Positions 48,020 to 58,942 are shown, counted from the stretch's first letter. The stretch: 64,000 nt of DNA from Ctenosaura bakeri (GCA_948474755.1 CAOLHI010000416.1:62001-126000), one strand, 5' to 3'. Made by a program: numbers and translations. Notes: generated by a model from the letters alone, not told the origin.

Positions 48020-48215
48020 CATGTGAGAAGCAGTTTGACATTGGAATATGCTGCCTGTGCATGCGTGTGTGTGTGGTGGAGACTCCTTTGGAGGTTTTTA
48101 AACAGGGGCTGGATGGCCTTCTGTTGGGAATGCTTTTGCAGTGTATTCCTGCCTGGCAGGGGGGTGGACTCCATGGCCCTTGTGGCCTCTTCTAGCTGTA
48201 TGACTCTATCATAAC
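48020..48215 (+). mobile_element. CR1 LINE 3' end
   Basis: GGAATATGCTGCCTG, GGTTTTTAAACAGGGGCTGG, GCAGGGGGGTGGACTCCATG and CTGTATGACTCTATCA follow the CR1 3' end in order. A short (GT)n lies inside. Confidence 0.75.
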
Positions 48216-48714
48216 TAGAGACAAAGAGCAAAAGGAGACAGGTAATAAAATTTCACCTCCATTAGCAACAGTTGCAGTAGGAATCAGATGCTCCCTTGCC
48301 AGGGGTAGGCAATTTACTTTTTCTCTGAGCACCTCACACCTGGCTCAAGAATGTCTCACACTTAAGTGTGAAGAATCTCTTACTGACTCACTCGACACAT
48401 CTGTTGATCCAAACAAGGCCTCAAATGGCACACACATAGTTGTCCAGCCACCTCAGTCTTCCCAGTAAAACAGAGAGTGCACAGTCAGTCTGTACGCAGA
48501 AATTATCCTGGAGACCTGTTTACTCTACAAACTTCATTTCCTCTCCCCTTGGGAATTTAATGAAATATAATTCAGGACTGGGGAGAAAGAGGAATTTTAA
48601 AAAATGAATTCATGGAATTTCATGAAAGCACACTTCCCAAGATTCTTTGAGAATAGCTATAAAAATTAAAAGGCTACAAAAGCAGTTAAGATAGCAAGTG
48701 TATATTGGTCCATC

Positions 48715-48935
48715 CTGGGTGCTGCTGTCAAGTCACCTGTCAACTTTTAGTGACTCTACAAATTTCCTAGGGTTTTCTTAGGCAAAGAATGCTCACAGGT
48801 GGTTTTGCCAGTTCCTCCCTCTGAAATATAGCCTATAGCACCTGGGATTTATTGGCAGTCTCCTATCTAAGTACTAACATTGTTTAGCTTCCAAGATCAG
48901 ACGGGACCTGGTACCTTTAAGGGCATTTACCCCAT
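48715..48935 (-). mobile_element. 5S rRNA-derived SINE with BovB-like tail
   Basis: Tail first on the plus strand (GTCAAGTCACCTGTCAACTT, CCTAGGGTTTTCTTAGGCAA), then reversed 5S: AGCCTATAGCACCTGGGATT, CAGTCTCCTATCTAAGTACT, TTTAGCTTCCAAGATCAGAC. Confidence 0.82.
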
Positions 48936-49757
48936 CTGTACTAATCTATACTGTTATGTTAATACAACTAAGAAATTAAGGGCCCTGCTGCTACAATCCA
49001 ATTACACTGCAAATCACATACACATATAAACAACCTAATCATTGCATTGTGCTTCATTGTATTTTAGAGAAAGAAGGGTGGATCCAGACTTTGCCATACC
49101 TTTAGTAGGCCCCCTGAAATCAATGGGACTCAATCATAACTACTTTAAATCCTAATGTGTTTGATTGGTCTACTCATGGTTCCTAATTATTCGTGGTCAA
49201 CAACAGACAAGAGCTCATGGATAACTAGAGCTCAGAAAAGTTATTTCTAAAGATACAGCTCCCAGAAATGATCAACATGGTCAGTGGCCATGCTCACTAG
49301 CTGGGTTTGGACCCGTTGTCCAAAAAAGCGACATGTTTAAGGTAAGGTATTCAATGCCACTATGTTTTCTGTTGATTTGTTGAATACATCCTGGCTAAAC
49401 CTGATATGCCTCAATAGGCTTAGGATGATGGAGATTGTAGTCCAACATATCTGAAGGCTACTAGATTGATTAGGGCCCCAAAACAAGAAGGTAATAGTAA
49501 CTGAAATTCATGATATTGCATAATGTTTTCAGCTAAAACGCTCCTCCATTTCACTCTCTTGATTCCAGAATCCCAGACTGAACAAAAAAACAGATTAGAT
49601 TGCTGGAAAATCTGGTCCATATGTCTCTTGTCTTGTCTTTACAACCATTTCAATAAACAGATTTTTCTGCTTGCTCATGCGTGCATGTCATACATGGTGC
49701 AAAAGGAATTCTAGTTTTCTAGATAAGAGAACATTTGTTACTGGATAAATTAAAACC

Positions 49758-49952
49758 AGAGCCAGTGTAGTGGTTCGAGTGTTGGACTACAACCCTGGTA
49801 AACAGGGTTTGATTCCTGGCTCAGCCATGGAAACCCACTGGATGACATCATACAAACATGCCACACACTCTCAACCCCCAGAAAAACCCCTGATAAGTTT
49901 GCCTTAGGGTTGCCATAGGTTGAAAATGACTTGAGGGCACACAACAACAACA
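49758..49952 (+). mobile_element. Sauria-type SINE with clear tRNA-like head
   Basis: The head AGAGCCAGTGTAGTGGTTCG contains an A-box-like TGTAGTGGTT, and GGTTTGATTCCTGG a B box. The tail is GCCATAGGTTGAAAATGACT then GGGCACACAACAACAACA. This is one of the better copies. Confidence 0.87.
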
Positions 49953-49954
49953 TA

Positions 49955-52028
49955 ATTAAAAATAAAATAAATAACTAGATGTGTTCTTAATATGACCCTT
50001 AGGGATTAATAAGCCTCTGACTTGTTATGTTGAAAGATTTACCAACTTCTCGTTTATAAAGTTTCCTACTAGCACACAGGATTTTGTATTGCTACACCTA
50101 ATTTTAACTCAAGTTATAGATTTCCTTTCTGCAAATTTCTTAGAAGTATGTAGCCACTGATGTCACCTTAAGATATAGATTTGACACATTCTTTTTCTTT
50201 TTTATTTGCATGAATGCATGGTGCAGTTTTTCTAAGATGGAAAAAGTATACCAGTGGAGATTCCCAGTAGCTACTGAAAAAGAGACTACGGTCTTCAAAA
50301 AAACTACCTACTCTGATTTTTTTTTTAAAAAAAATGTAACAGCCTTCTTCACCCTAGTTGGCTCACTCTGATGTGTAAAAAATATATGGCTTTAATTGCA
50401 CTTCCAAGTGGGAGTGGACGTGACAATCTGCCTTTCTTTCCCCACCCCCACCAAAGCCATGTGGTTAACAAGAGGGTGAGTTCAACACCTGCAGCTGTTA
50501 CAACAGCAGATGTGTCTTCTCTCTCTTTTTTTTAAAGAAAAACTCACCCACTCCGGTTTTAAAATACCATGCAGTTTTCTCAGTTTTGCTCACTGAAAAG
50601 AACCAGCTTCATCGCAAAAGGTATAAAAGGCCATCCAATAGGAATAATGTTAGGAAACTCCTAGCTACTACACTGTGCTAGCTGCTGGTGTTTTCTCTCT
50701 CTCCAGTGACAGAATTTAACTAAGCTGGCCCTCAACATTATAAGTCCAGCTTGTGCATTTGTAATCACACAGGGACTGTGCAATGTCAACATTCTGCTTT
50801 CATGAACATGACAGGTGAACAAGAGCAGGTGCAAATAGGGGAGGACAGCTGGAATAACAGAGATGTTCCAGATTAACAGACATCAAAGGCTTAGAAAGAG
50901 AAAGGGACGGGGAAGAATTCAAAGGCAGTCAGGAAGGATCATGAGGCCCTACAAGAAGAAGTGTTGAGTGTCATCACACTGCTTGATCATCTCAGCACAG
51001 GTTTTACAAGATATCAGGAAAGAAAAAAGTTTCACCACTAACTTCCTTCCTCTCCTCATCTGTGTGCTTCTGCAAAAAAAGAAGAAAAAAAGATGCAATT
51101 ATTTTCAAAAAGCACTGTTTCTTTGGAAGACCATTCCCATAAAAAGATGCAGACTTCAATAATTAGGTGGAGTAAGGACAGGGGATGAAACATTCTGTGT
51201 AGCCCTGCATATCAGTCTTCTGATATTTCAAATGCCTCCAGACATTGCAATTCCATGCAGTATCCTTAGAAGTAAATCTCAATGGGGCTGACCTCTGGGT
51301 GCCCAGTTATGCAATACGGCTCCAGAAATCATGGCAGGGAATAACATACGCTGTCTCCTTAAGTTAGATATAGCTAGTGTTGATGTGTGAATGAATGGGT
51401 ATAGGATAGAACAACCAATCTGAAGAGAAGAACTTCTGTAGAAAAGCATACCCTGCAAGATTTCACATATGAAAATTGGGATGTCTTTGGCCAAGCAAAC
51501 TCAGAGTGTGTTAAGATGGCAACAGTTATTAGTGAGGAAGAGCACACAACTGAGAAGGGGGTGCAGCAGTTTGCTTTTGCCTGAACCTACTGGGAAGGAG
51601 AAGATTCTGCCCCTTTGTCTCCTCTTCCTCCTGTTGAGTCAACTGAATGCAAACTATTTTTGCACTTTGAACTCAGGTGCAGCAACTGAAGTAAACTGAG
51701 AACAAAGAGGGAAAGTAGGAGGAAAAGAGAGAAACAGGTACCATATAAAACCAGCTGAAAAGTGGGTTTACAGAGGATTAATCTGAACTGTCTCTGCCAA
51801 ATTGGAATAGTTGAGTGGTCAAGAGGCTCAAATATGTTTTAATTTCTTAGTAATTTGCCAACAAATGGTCTTGCGTTATTCAAAAGCATGGGCACCTCAG
51901 TAGGACCCCCTGAAGGAGATGGATGAGAGTTCCAAAACACTGACAAATCTTTTTTTCCCCCTAACACTCAGATCCAAAGCGTTCATACAGCCTGAACCTA
52001 ACAGGGTTTATTCAGAAGAAGATACTGA
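49955..52028. other. Far-upstream flank of TRDMT1
   Basis: No gene or repeat recognised. Ends at the promoter-edge MITE. Confidence 0.45.
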
Positions 52029-52229
52029 CGCCATTTCCACACTACACTGTTATAGTGCTATTATTCCACTTCAACTTCCCGGGGAATTCTGGGGTTTGTA
52101 GTTTACTGAGGCCAAAGAGCTCTCTGGTTGAGAATTCTAAATGCCCCTCCCTAGACTGCAAACCCCAGGATTCCATAGCATGTTGAAAGTGGAATAGCAG
52201 CCCTGTAACAGTCTAGTGCTAAAATGGCC
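52029..52229. mobile_element. PIF/Harbinger-like MITE at the TRDMT1 promoter edge
   Basis: Inverted ends GCCATTTCC and GGAAATGGC-like (AAAATGGCC), with inner arms ACACTGTTATAGTGCTATTA and their complement. It contains the family core GGGGTTTGTAGTTTACTGAG and CCCCTCCCTAGACTGC. It ends 147 bases before the TRDMT1 ATG. No clear target duplication remains. Confidence 0.75.
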
Positions 52230-52760
52230 CCGTCAGAAAAAAACGCTACTCGACAAGCCCTGACAGAGGTGGGAACTGAAAAGCCCCGGAACAAATGGCG
52301 GTTGGCTTTGTGAGGCCGTCGGCGTGAATTGCCCGGCGGCTCCCGGTCGCCGCTGCTGCTCCTCGGGAGGAGGAGGATGGGAATGGACCCTTTACGAGTG
52401 CTGGAACTTTACAGCGGGATCGGAGGGATGCACCACGCCCTGAAAGGTAGGTATTTCCCCGCCGTCCACCTCGTAGCTGCCAGGCCCCGTTGCTTTAACC
52501 CGCCTCGCCTCCCGCTTTTCCTCTGAAAGGCTGGGTTTCCGGCCTGAGAAAGAGGAAGCACACGTGTCCTCCCCGCCCGGGCGCGGCGTGGGGGGGCAGC
52601 TGCAGAAACAGGGAAGCGAGGCTTCCTCGCGTGTGGGGCTTCGCAACGTTTCCGCTGCTCGTGGCTTGGGGGACGGAGCCGCGTGCGCGTGTGGGCGAGG
52701 AGGGCGCGCGGTGCGTGACGTCGCTTCCTCCCGGCAGGGAACGGGAGAGAGGAATGGAGA
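52230..52760 (+). promoter_or_regulatory. TRDMT1 CpG-island promoter, TATA-less
   Basis: CG-rich stretch around exon 1 without a TATA box. AAATGGCGG at 52293-52301, a YY1-like element often found near start sites of TATA-less housekeeping genes, lies 76-84 bases before the first ATG. The cap site cannot be fixed from sequence. A MITE ends at 52229, directly at the island edge. Confidence 0.55.
52377..52446 (+). CDS. TRDMT1: TRDMT1 (DNMT2) coding exon 1, tRNA (cytosine-38-C5) methyltransferase, partial
   Basis: Seen: the exon encodes MGMDPLRVLELYSGIGGMHHALK plus one base, then donor AAAG|GTAGGT. Known: TRDMT1/DNMT2 methylates C38 in the anticodon loop of tRNA-Asp and some other tRNAs using S-adenosylmethionine; its N-terminus carries motif I, LxLxSGxGG, of the SAM site. 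Here LELYSGIGGMHHAL is that motif. The human protein starts MEPLRVLELYSG, so the second ATG (52383) aligns with the human start. The first ATG (52377) has a better context (AGGATGG) and would add two residues. The split codon (G|) fits the Glu or Gly codon at the known first junction. The catalytic PPCQ motif and the rest of the enzyme lie beyond the window. VIM is divergent, about 29 kb away, as in mammals. Confidence 0.93.
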
Positions 52761-52892
52761 TCGCCTCTTCACACTTGATTGTGGGCTGGGGCCCGATCCA
52801 GCTGGGTCGTCTGCGCCTCTTTCGACACGTGTACTTCTACAGCTTCAAAAAACAAGAGTGGGGAACCTCTTGAAGCCCCAGAGCTGAATTCA

Positions 52893-53235
52893 GGCCGTTT
52901 CCGCACTAGACTGTTACAGCGCTACTATTTCACTTTCAACATCTTATGGGCCATTTCCGCACTCGCCTGTTATAGCGCGATGATTCCACTTTCAATCTCC
53001 TCTGGAATCCTGGGGTTTGCAGTTTCGGGAGGGGCCGGCCGGCCCCTCCCGAAACTGCAAACCCCAGGATTCCAGAGGAGGTTGAAAGTGGAATCATCGC
53101 GCTATAACAGGCGAGTGCGGAAATGGCCATGGAATCCTGGGGTTTGCCGTTTAGGGAGGGGCCTCAAACCCCAGGATTCCATAGGATGTTGAAAGTGGAA
53201 TGACAGCAGTATAACAGCCTAGTGCAGAAATGGCC
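52893..53235. mobile_element. Outer PIF/Harbinger-like MITE hosting the palindrome
   Basis: Termini GGCCGTTTCC and AGAAATGGCC, flanked by TCA on both sides (52890-52892, 53236-53238). Without the inner element it is about 160 bp and reads like the other copies at 43043, 52029 and 59465: GTTATAGTGCTATTATTCCACTTTCA at the left (with variants) and its complement at the right. Confidence 0.8.
52949..53128. mobile_element. Near-perfect 180-bp palindromic MITE (inner element)
   Basis: Two 90-base arms meet with no spacer between 53038 and 53039, at GGCCGGCCGGCC; I count one mismatch (T/C in TTCAAT/CCTCC). The termini are GGCCATTTCC and GGAAATGGCC. ATG flanks both ends (52946-52948 and 53129-53131), a 3-bp target duplication. 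It interrupts the outer MITE 52893-53235. A 3-bp duplication and GG-start inverted termini suggest PIF/Harbinger; the class is inferred. Confidence 0.88.
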
Positions 53236-53302
53236 TCAGCTTCAGAGTTTTTTTGCAACTGCATTCCAGTGGCACACAGGGTAAAGAGTAGCCCTGAAAA
53301 CA

Positions 53303-53424
53303 GGACTGTGTTTCAGCTTAAAACGGATGAGAGGCACTCAGACCTCCAGATGTGGTCTGACTAGAAGACCCAGCAACCTCACCTCTATAAGCCAATGCTA
53401 GGAGTTCCAATCAAACGAGTGATA
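53303..53424. repeat. Direct repeat, copy 1 (about 115 bp)
   Basis: GAGGCACTCAGACCTCCAGA, TGTGGTCTGACTAGAAGACC, TGCTAGGAGTTCCAATCAAA. Matches 54342-54461 at about 85%. Confidence 0.78.
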
Positions 53425-53685
53425 CTTATTTATTTTTTATTTTATTTTTTTACTTATTTGTTTGTATCCTGCCTCTCCATATGGATCGAGGCGGCGGACA
53501 ACTTACAAATAGCATGTATTTGGAAACATTTCTATACATGCCCCCAACAAGCTGGGTACTCATTTTACCAACCTGCGAAAGGATGGAAGGCTGAGTCCAC
53601 CTTGGAGCCGGGCAGGATCGAACTCACAACCTTGTGGCTGGCAGTACTGGCATTTAACCACTGCGCCACCACCAGTCATTCCCTC
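53425..53685 (-). mobile_element. tRNA-derived SINE, second family, good head
   Basis: Read on the minus strand: GGTGGCGCAGTGGTTAAATG (A box) and GTGAGTTCGATCCTGCC (B box), then GTACCCAGCTTGTTGGG and a T/A-rich tail (reverse of TTATTTATTTTTTATTTTAT). It lies in TRDMT1 intron 1 between the two direct repeats. Confidence 0.78.
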
Positions 53686-54189
53686 CACATCCACTAGGTT
53701 TAGAGGCAGGGGACCCTGTGAAAGTGAAAAACTGAATCACTAGGTCTTCTCAAACCATATTTAACACATGTCTCATATCTTTTTGAGACTAAGCCTATGT
53801 GCGAAGGTTGAACTGATTGTAGATAACCTCCTCTGGGCTTTTCTGGCTATGAAGCTGAGAAAAATGGTATAAATAGATAGGAAGCAAACCCACACATCAA
53901 GACCTAAATTCAATTAATCTTCCACATTCAAGAGGTTTTAAGCTTGGCAGTACACACAAGTGTATAATGTGGCTTTAAGTCACCTACCAAGTTATGGCAA
54001 CCACATGAATTTCATAGGCTTTCTTCCTATGCCATTTGTAATTAGGACTGTAAGCCCTGTGAGACTGAGAAACTGCGAACAAGGCTTGTAAGTCCCTCTT
54101 AAAAATGGTGTGGGGCAGCCGTGGAGATGGCAGGACGCCCTAGCAGCCACCCAGTTCTGCCTTGTGAAGGAACCCTGATGCCTCAAAGG

Positions 54190-54343
54190 AATTCATGGTG
54201 GGTTGAATATGTGTGGTTTTTTTGTGTGGGTTTTTTGTGTGTTAAATATGGTTTGGAAGGGCATAGAGTTATTCACACTTTTTTCACTTTTGTGAGGGTC
54301 CTGTGCCCCTAACTCTGGCAAATGTGGAGGGATGACTGTATTG
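54190..54343. mobile_element. Tigger/pogo-like element end
   Basis: Read on the minus strand it starts TACAGTCATCCCTCCACATT and continues GGGGCACAGGACCCTCACAA, matching the left ends of the 40597 and 57167 copies. The inner boundary is approximate. Confidence 0.6.
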
Positions 54344-54461
54344 TGTTTCAACTTAAACAGGTGGGAGGCACTCAGACCTCCAGTTGTGGTCTGACTAGAA
54401 GCCCCAGCACCCTAGCCACTATAGTCATGCTAGGAGCTGCAATCAAATGAGTGTTATTTAT
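54342..54461. repeat. Direct repeat, copy 2
   Basis: GAGGCACTCAGACCTCCAGT, TGTGGTCTGACTAGAAGCCC, TGCTAGGAGCTGCAATCAAA. Like copy 1 it is followed by TATTTATTT-rich DNA (54455-54560), which looks like a LINE or SINE tail in reverse. Confidence 0.78.
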
Positions 54462-55459
54462 TTAATTTATATCCCACCTTTGTCCTGAATGGGAGCTAAG
54501 GCAGTTCATAAAGTGAATTACAGTAAGGTATATGAATTAAACAAAAAAATTTATAAACATTGTGCAGCACATAATTTCCAGTCCTGGCTTGAAAACACTA
54601 ACTGCCAGCAAATGAGGTTCAGGAGATGTCATGGGGAAGGAGTGTAGCCATGTGAGGAAACTCGAGGAATAGGATTTGATCCTAAAGCCTGAGGTTCCTC
54701 ATCCATATTCTAAGACAAGGAGTTTTTGGCCCTTCAGCTGTTTCTTGACTCAAATTCCCCATCAGCTCTTGCATAATAGCTGTGCTGGCGAAGACTGATA
54801 GGTGTTACAGTCTAGTAACATCTGGAAGTCCAAAAATTCCTTATCCCATTCTGTGGCATCTAGTGAGAAGAACAGAGGAGTACCACCAATATAACTGGTC
54901 CAACCAACTGGAAACATTATGTAGGAAGCTAATGCAAGCTGCATCTTGTTCAGTAAGACTGGAGGATATGTGTTTCCAGTCATTTACTATGGATAAATTT
55001 TTAAACTGTAGAACACAATTAATGAAACAGGAGGTGTTGCCTGGTGAGGACAGCTTTACTTTAATTTTAACTTCAAACTTCCAGCATTCATTCTGGCACA
55101 TTTATGAATGAGTGCACTTTTTATTAATTCCTTCTTCTGAGTTTTGGCTAATGGTAGTGAAAAAGCAGACCTAAAAAAAAACCCAGCAGATACCTATCCT
55201 CTAAACCACCAGGCTGTTGTATCCTCATACAGAGATATTATTCTGTACTCGTGTTAAGACTCCCAAATTGTTAGTGAGCAAAATCTAGATGTTTTCCATG
55301 TGTGGTATATATATTTCCAAACATATTCATTTTATGAATCCTTCCTTATCTATAAAGAGTGTCGAGACATTAATGTGACCACTTTGTTTTTAAAACTATT
55401 TTGATTTTAGACAACCTGTAAAAAGTCAGTATAAAAACACAATTAGTCTTGATGTAAAG

Positions 55460-55863
55460 TCGAAGGCTTTCACAGCCAGAATCCACACGTTGTTGTGGCT
55501 ACTAGTACTGAAAAACACTAAAATCAAGACTCAAAAATATATCAGTGAACACCACCCAGACTCAGGAGGTCTCTCTGCAGGAAACAATACAATGGATTGC
55601 TAATGAGTACTTAAATGCACACACAACTGTTATGCATATCCCCTGACTAACAATGCAACTCTGCGGGCTAGTCCACTCAACAGTGAGCTATCTCACAGGC
55701 CAGCTGCACCACCATCCTCCCACCTGGGGATCACAAAAGCATATATACTCCATTCCACTATGTCTCCAGATCCTCTGAAGATGCTAGGTATAGATGCAGG
55801 CAAAATATCAGGAGCAAATACTGCTAGAATATGGCTTCATAGCCCAAAAAACTCACAACCCAC
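55460..55863. mobile_element. Reptilian interspersed repeat with inverted ends, class unresolved
   Basis: It starts GTCGAAGGCTTTCACAGCCA and GTTGTTGTGGCT, and ends GATGCAGGCAAAATATCAGG, AGCCCAAAAAACTCACAACC. The ends are loosely complementary. The combination is common in lizard DNA in my recollection, but I cannot assign it to LTR, Penelope or DNA class. Confidence 0.45.
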
Positions 55864-55864
55864 G

Positions 55865-57166
55865 GTTAGTCTCACTTTTATTCATTCACTTTCCTGCATT
55901 GAAGTAGCATCTGCATACTTTTACCCGTTAATCTTCATAGCCCTATGAGTTGAGGTAGGCACACTGTGTGTTAGAGAAAGAGAGTGTGTACGTGTAAGTA
56001 AGAGAGGCAGTGGGTGGCCCAGTGTCACTCACTTAGCTCAATGGATAAATAGAAATTTGAACTTGGGAAATCTGATATCCTGAGCACATTGTGACTTATT
56101 ACTAAAAGGAATTTTAAAGTGGTCTGTAAAGCTTTAATCCATACAGGTTGATTCATAATTGAATCAATTTTCCTTTCCTTCAAGACAATTGAAAGCATAT
56201 ATTTAAATAATTTCCTCATTTATATTCTTCCTGCACAAGTATGTGGCTTTCCAGAGGTTTTTGGACTGCAGTTCCCAGCAGTCCCAGCAAGCATAGTGAA
56301 TTCTGAGGAACACTGGGACATACAGGGCCACACAATTTCTACCTCCATTTTAGCAGTTTAAACATTTTACTTAGCAACTAACTGATGTGCCTGTGGTCAT
56401 CTGAATTAGGGATACTCCAGGATACAGGAACAAAATGCTATTCATTTCTGAAACTTCCATTTACATTTTATGCCCACAGACAGAGAGGAATGGCTGTCGT
56501 GTCTGTCAAGGCCATAATTTACATTTTTCTTTTTGTGGGTTTGCTTGAAGTTAATCGGTTACAATAAAACAGGAGCAGATGCAGAAAACTTTGTAAGAGA
56601 AGCTTGTGTTCTGACTTGGGTGGGCAAGTCCAGAGAAACTTGAAGGGCTAAATGCCAATTGAAATTTAAATAACAAGTGACAATGACATCATTTGCATTC
56701 TGATCTCCATGAGAAATGTAAACTTTAAAAGGAGACATTGGTATTTTAATGCCTTGTTATGCTAATCTTTCTAGAAGTATATATAATGTGTGTATGTTAT
56801 GTTTATTTTGAACATTTCATAATTTTAATTATGGAGAAGAGTGTGTGTATATAAGTGGTATGATGTTTTAATCTTTTTATCTTTTATTGAAATTATGTTC
56901 TAATATGTTCTAAGTGCTTTTACTCTCTTTAAGTATGATTTAATAACAGTGATATCTAAATTCTTTTTAAATTTGTAAGTTAATGTTTTAGCAGCGTCAT
57001 TCAAAATTATTGTAAGCCACCTTGAATCCCATTTGGGAGAAGGGCGGGATATCAATAAAATAAATACAAATAGTGCAATATTGGAAAGTTTGACAGGTCT
57101 CTGTTTATGCTAATTTTGTAAAGAGGTTTGACACTTGTGAGTCAAGACAAGTGCCATATTGAAAAA
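55865..57166. other. TRDMT1 intron 1, unassigned part
   Basis: AT-rich. 57013-57065 (GTAAGCCACCTTGAATCCCA, GGGCGGGATATCAATAAAAT) is a retroelement tail of the CR1/L2 or SINE kind on the plus strand. 54560-55455, also in the intron, has nothing recognisable. Confidence 0.5.
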
Positions 57167-57645
57167 TACAGTTAGCTCTCCACATTCACTAGGGTTAGGG
57201 GCACAAGATCCTCACAAAAGTGGAAAAATTGCAAATGTCAAAATGTCGGTCTGTCTGTGAGAAGGGGGCTGAGACATGATAAGGAGAATGAGCTCCCAGG
57301 GTCCAAACCAGGACAGTGAAAGGAGAGGGCAGGGGTGGGTCAGCATAGTGGCACTTTGCTTCCTTTCTGTCGCCCATCTCCTTGTTTGGGTGTTTGTGTG
57401 GGCCACTGGGAGAGGGTTTGTGGTGCTGAGAAATTGGGCTTTGCTTGCAAGGCAGCAGCTCATGGAGGAGGAGGAGGACCAGAGGCAGGTTTTTAAAGGG
57501 CTGTGTTGCCTGATCAGAGTTGCTGAGAGGGAAGGTTCTCCCAGAAAAGAAGTGCCTGAGCTGGGGTGGGGGACAGGGATTGAAGAAACTCATAAATAAT
57601 CAAATCTGTGATGGTCAGACCTGCAAATGTGGAAGACCAACTGTA
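57167..57645. mobile_element. Tigger/pogo-like non-autonomous DNA transposon, 479 bp
   Basis: Left end TACAGTTAGCTCTCCACATT; the right end read inverted is TACAGTTGGTCTTCCACATT. TA lies at both ends. This is the most complete copy of a family also seen at 40597, 18425 and 54190. The CAGTTGGCCCTCC-type terminus and TA duplication resemble Tigger/MER2 elements; the class is inferred. Confidence 0.75.
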
Positions 57646-58127
57646 CTTGTAAAGACCAGTCTCTTAGATCTTTCTTTTCATAATTATCAAGTTCTGGTTT
57701 CTCTGCTTACTTTGTTCTTTTCAAGTTCGAAAATGAAAACTAGGACACCAGTAAATATTTACATTTTTTTTTAATTTGGGTAGAACAGAAGGAAATGATC
57801 ATGGCAAAGGGCTTCTGTCTGTTTATGCTAGACAAGTCTCATAAAACTGGGTAGAACTTGAAACTGCAGAAAAAAATGTGTAAACCATCTAGATCCTGAT
57901 ACTTCTGTCAGAACCTGTAATCCCCCCATCCCCAAAAGACCCTGGTCCAGAGAATTGGGAAGTCATCTGTAGCAGGGTTTCAATACTACAGAGAGCTCCA
58001 GGGAATAGAAGAGGAAGAATGTCCCAGTTGCCCTGCATTGGATACTGAAGTGCACCATCAGTTACCGGCTCACGGTCAGCCAGGAGTCATCATGAGATGT
58101 AGAGTAGAGATTTGAACCCTTAAGTCT

Positions 58128-58322
58128 TTGGTCTCTTTCATGCTACACAGTTGTAGCAATTTGATACTCCTTTATCTGTCATGGCTCCATCCTGTCCTAT
58201 AGAGTCCTGGGATTTTTAGTTTTCTGGAGTATTTAGAATTAGCTGTCACAGAGCCTCACAAAACTACAAATCCCAGAATTCTTTAGGATGCAGCAATGAC
58301 GGTTGTGTAGTGGTAAAGATCC
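58128..58322. mobile_element. Decayed MITE of the same group
   Basis: Arms CTTTCATGCTACACAGTTGTAG and CGGTTGTGTAGTGGTAAAG are roughly complementary, and the middle reads AAACTACAAATCCCAGAATTC. Boundaries are approximate. Confidence 0.45.
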
Positions 58323-58591
58323 TAGTCAGAAACTCTTTATCTACCGTATCTGGCTCTCATAGCATCCCTGAGCTTTGCTAATTTTATTGGACCCTGATAC
58401 TCATTAGTTCTAGCCAGCATGGCCAGTGTTCAGAGATGTTGGGAGCCATAGTTCAAAATATAAGGGTCTTGGATTCTCCAGTCATGTTTTAACCATATGA
58501 CACAGGATCTCTTAGTGGTGGCAATGGTGTATGTTTCATATATGAATGATAGTCTTGATATGCAGTCCTTGAAAAAGAAAATATTTTAAAG

Positions 58592-58740
58592 ATGTTGTTG
58601 TATGCCTTCAAGTTGTATCTGACTCCCTACAACCTCAGGGCAGACCTGTCATGGACCTTTCGTGGCACAATTTGTTCAGACGGGTTTGCTACTGCTCTTC
58701 TCTGAGGCTGAGAGAGAGAGGGACTTGCCCAAAGTCAATT
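58592..58740 (-). mobile_element. Sauria-type SINE, head truncated
   Basis: ATGTTGTTGTATGCCTTCAA, CACAATTTGTTCAGACGGGT, TGAGGCTGAGAGAGAGAGGG; it stops before the tRNA-like part. Confidence 0.75.
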
Positions 58741-58942
58741 TTTAAGAAGACACACAGGATTGTCTTGTCATTTTAATAATGTACATGTGTGCAAGAAGAA
58801 CTTTTTCTTGTCTTTCTGTGTGTATGTGTTTGACATATTTTGTCCACGTAAATTGACAGATGTCAATTGTATAATTCTGGTGAGTTAACTACAGCGCTCT
58901 TGGAAATTGCTAGAGCAATATTCTGTGAGTAAAAGTCCCGAG

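Noticed and set aside
49758..49820. tRNA gene
   Set aside because: A and B box-like motifs are present but no cloverleaf or acceptor stem; it is the head of a SINE.
52329..52376. Extension of TRDMT1 upstream of 52377
   Set aside because: The frame stays open to 52329 but there is no ATG in it, only a TTG, and family members start at MEPLRV or MDPLRV.
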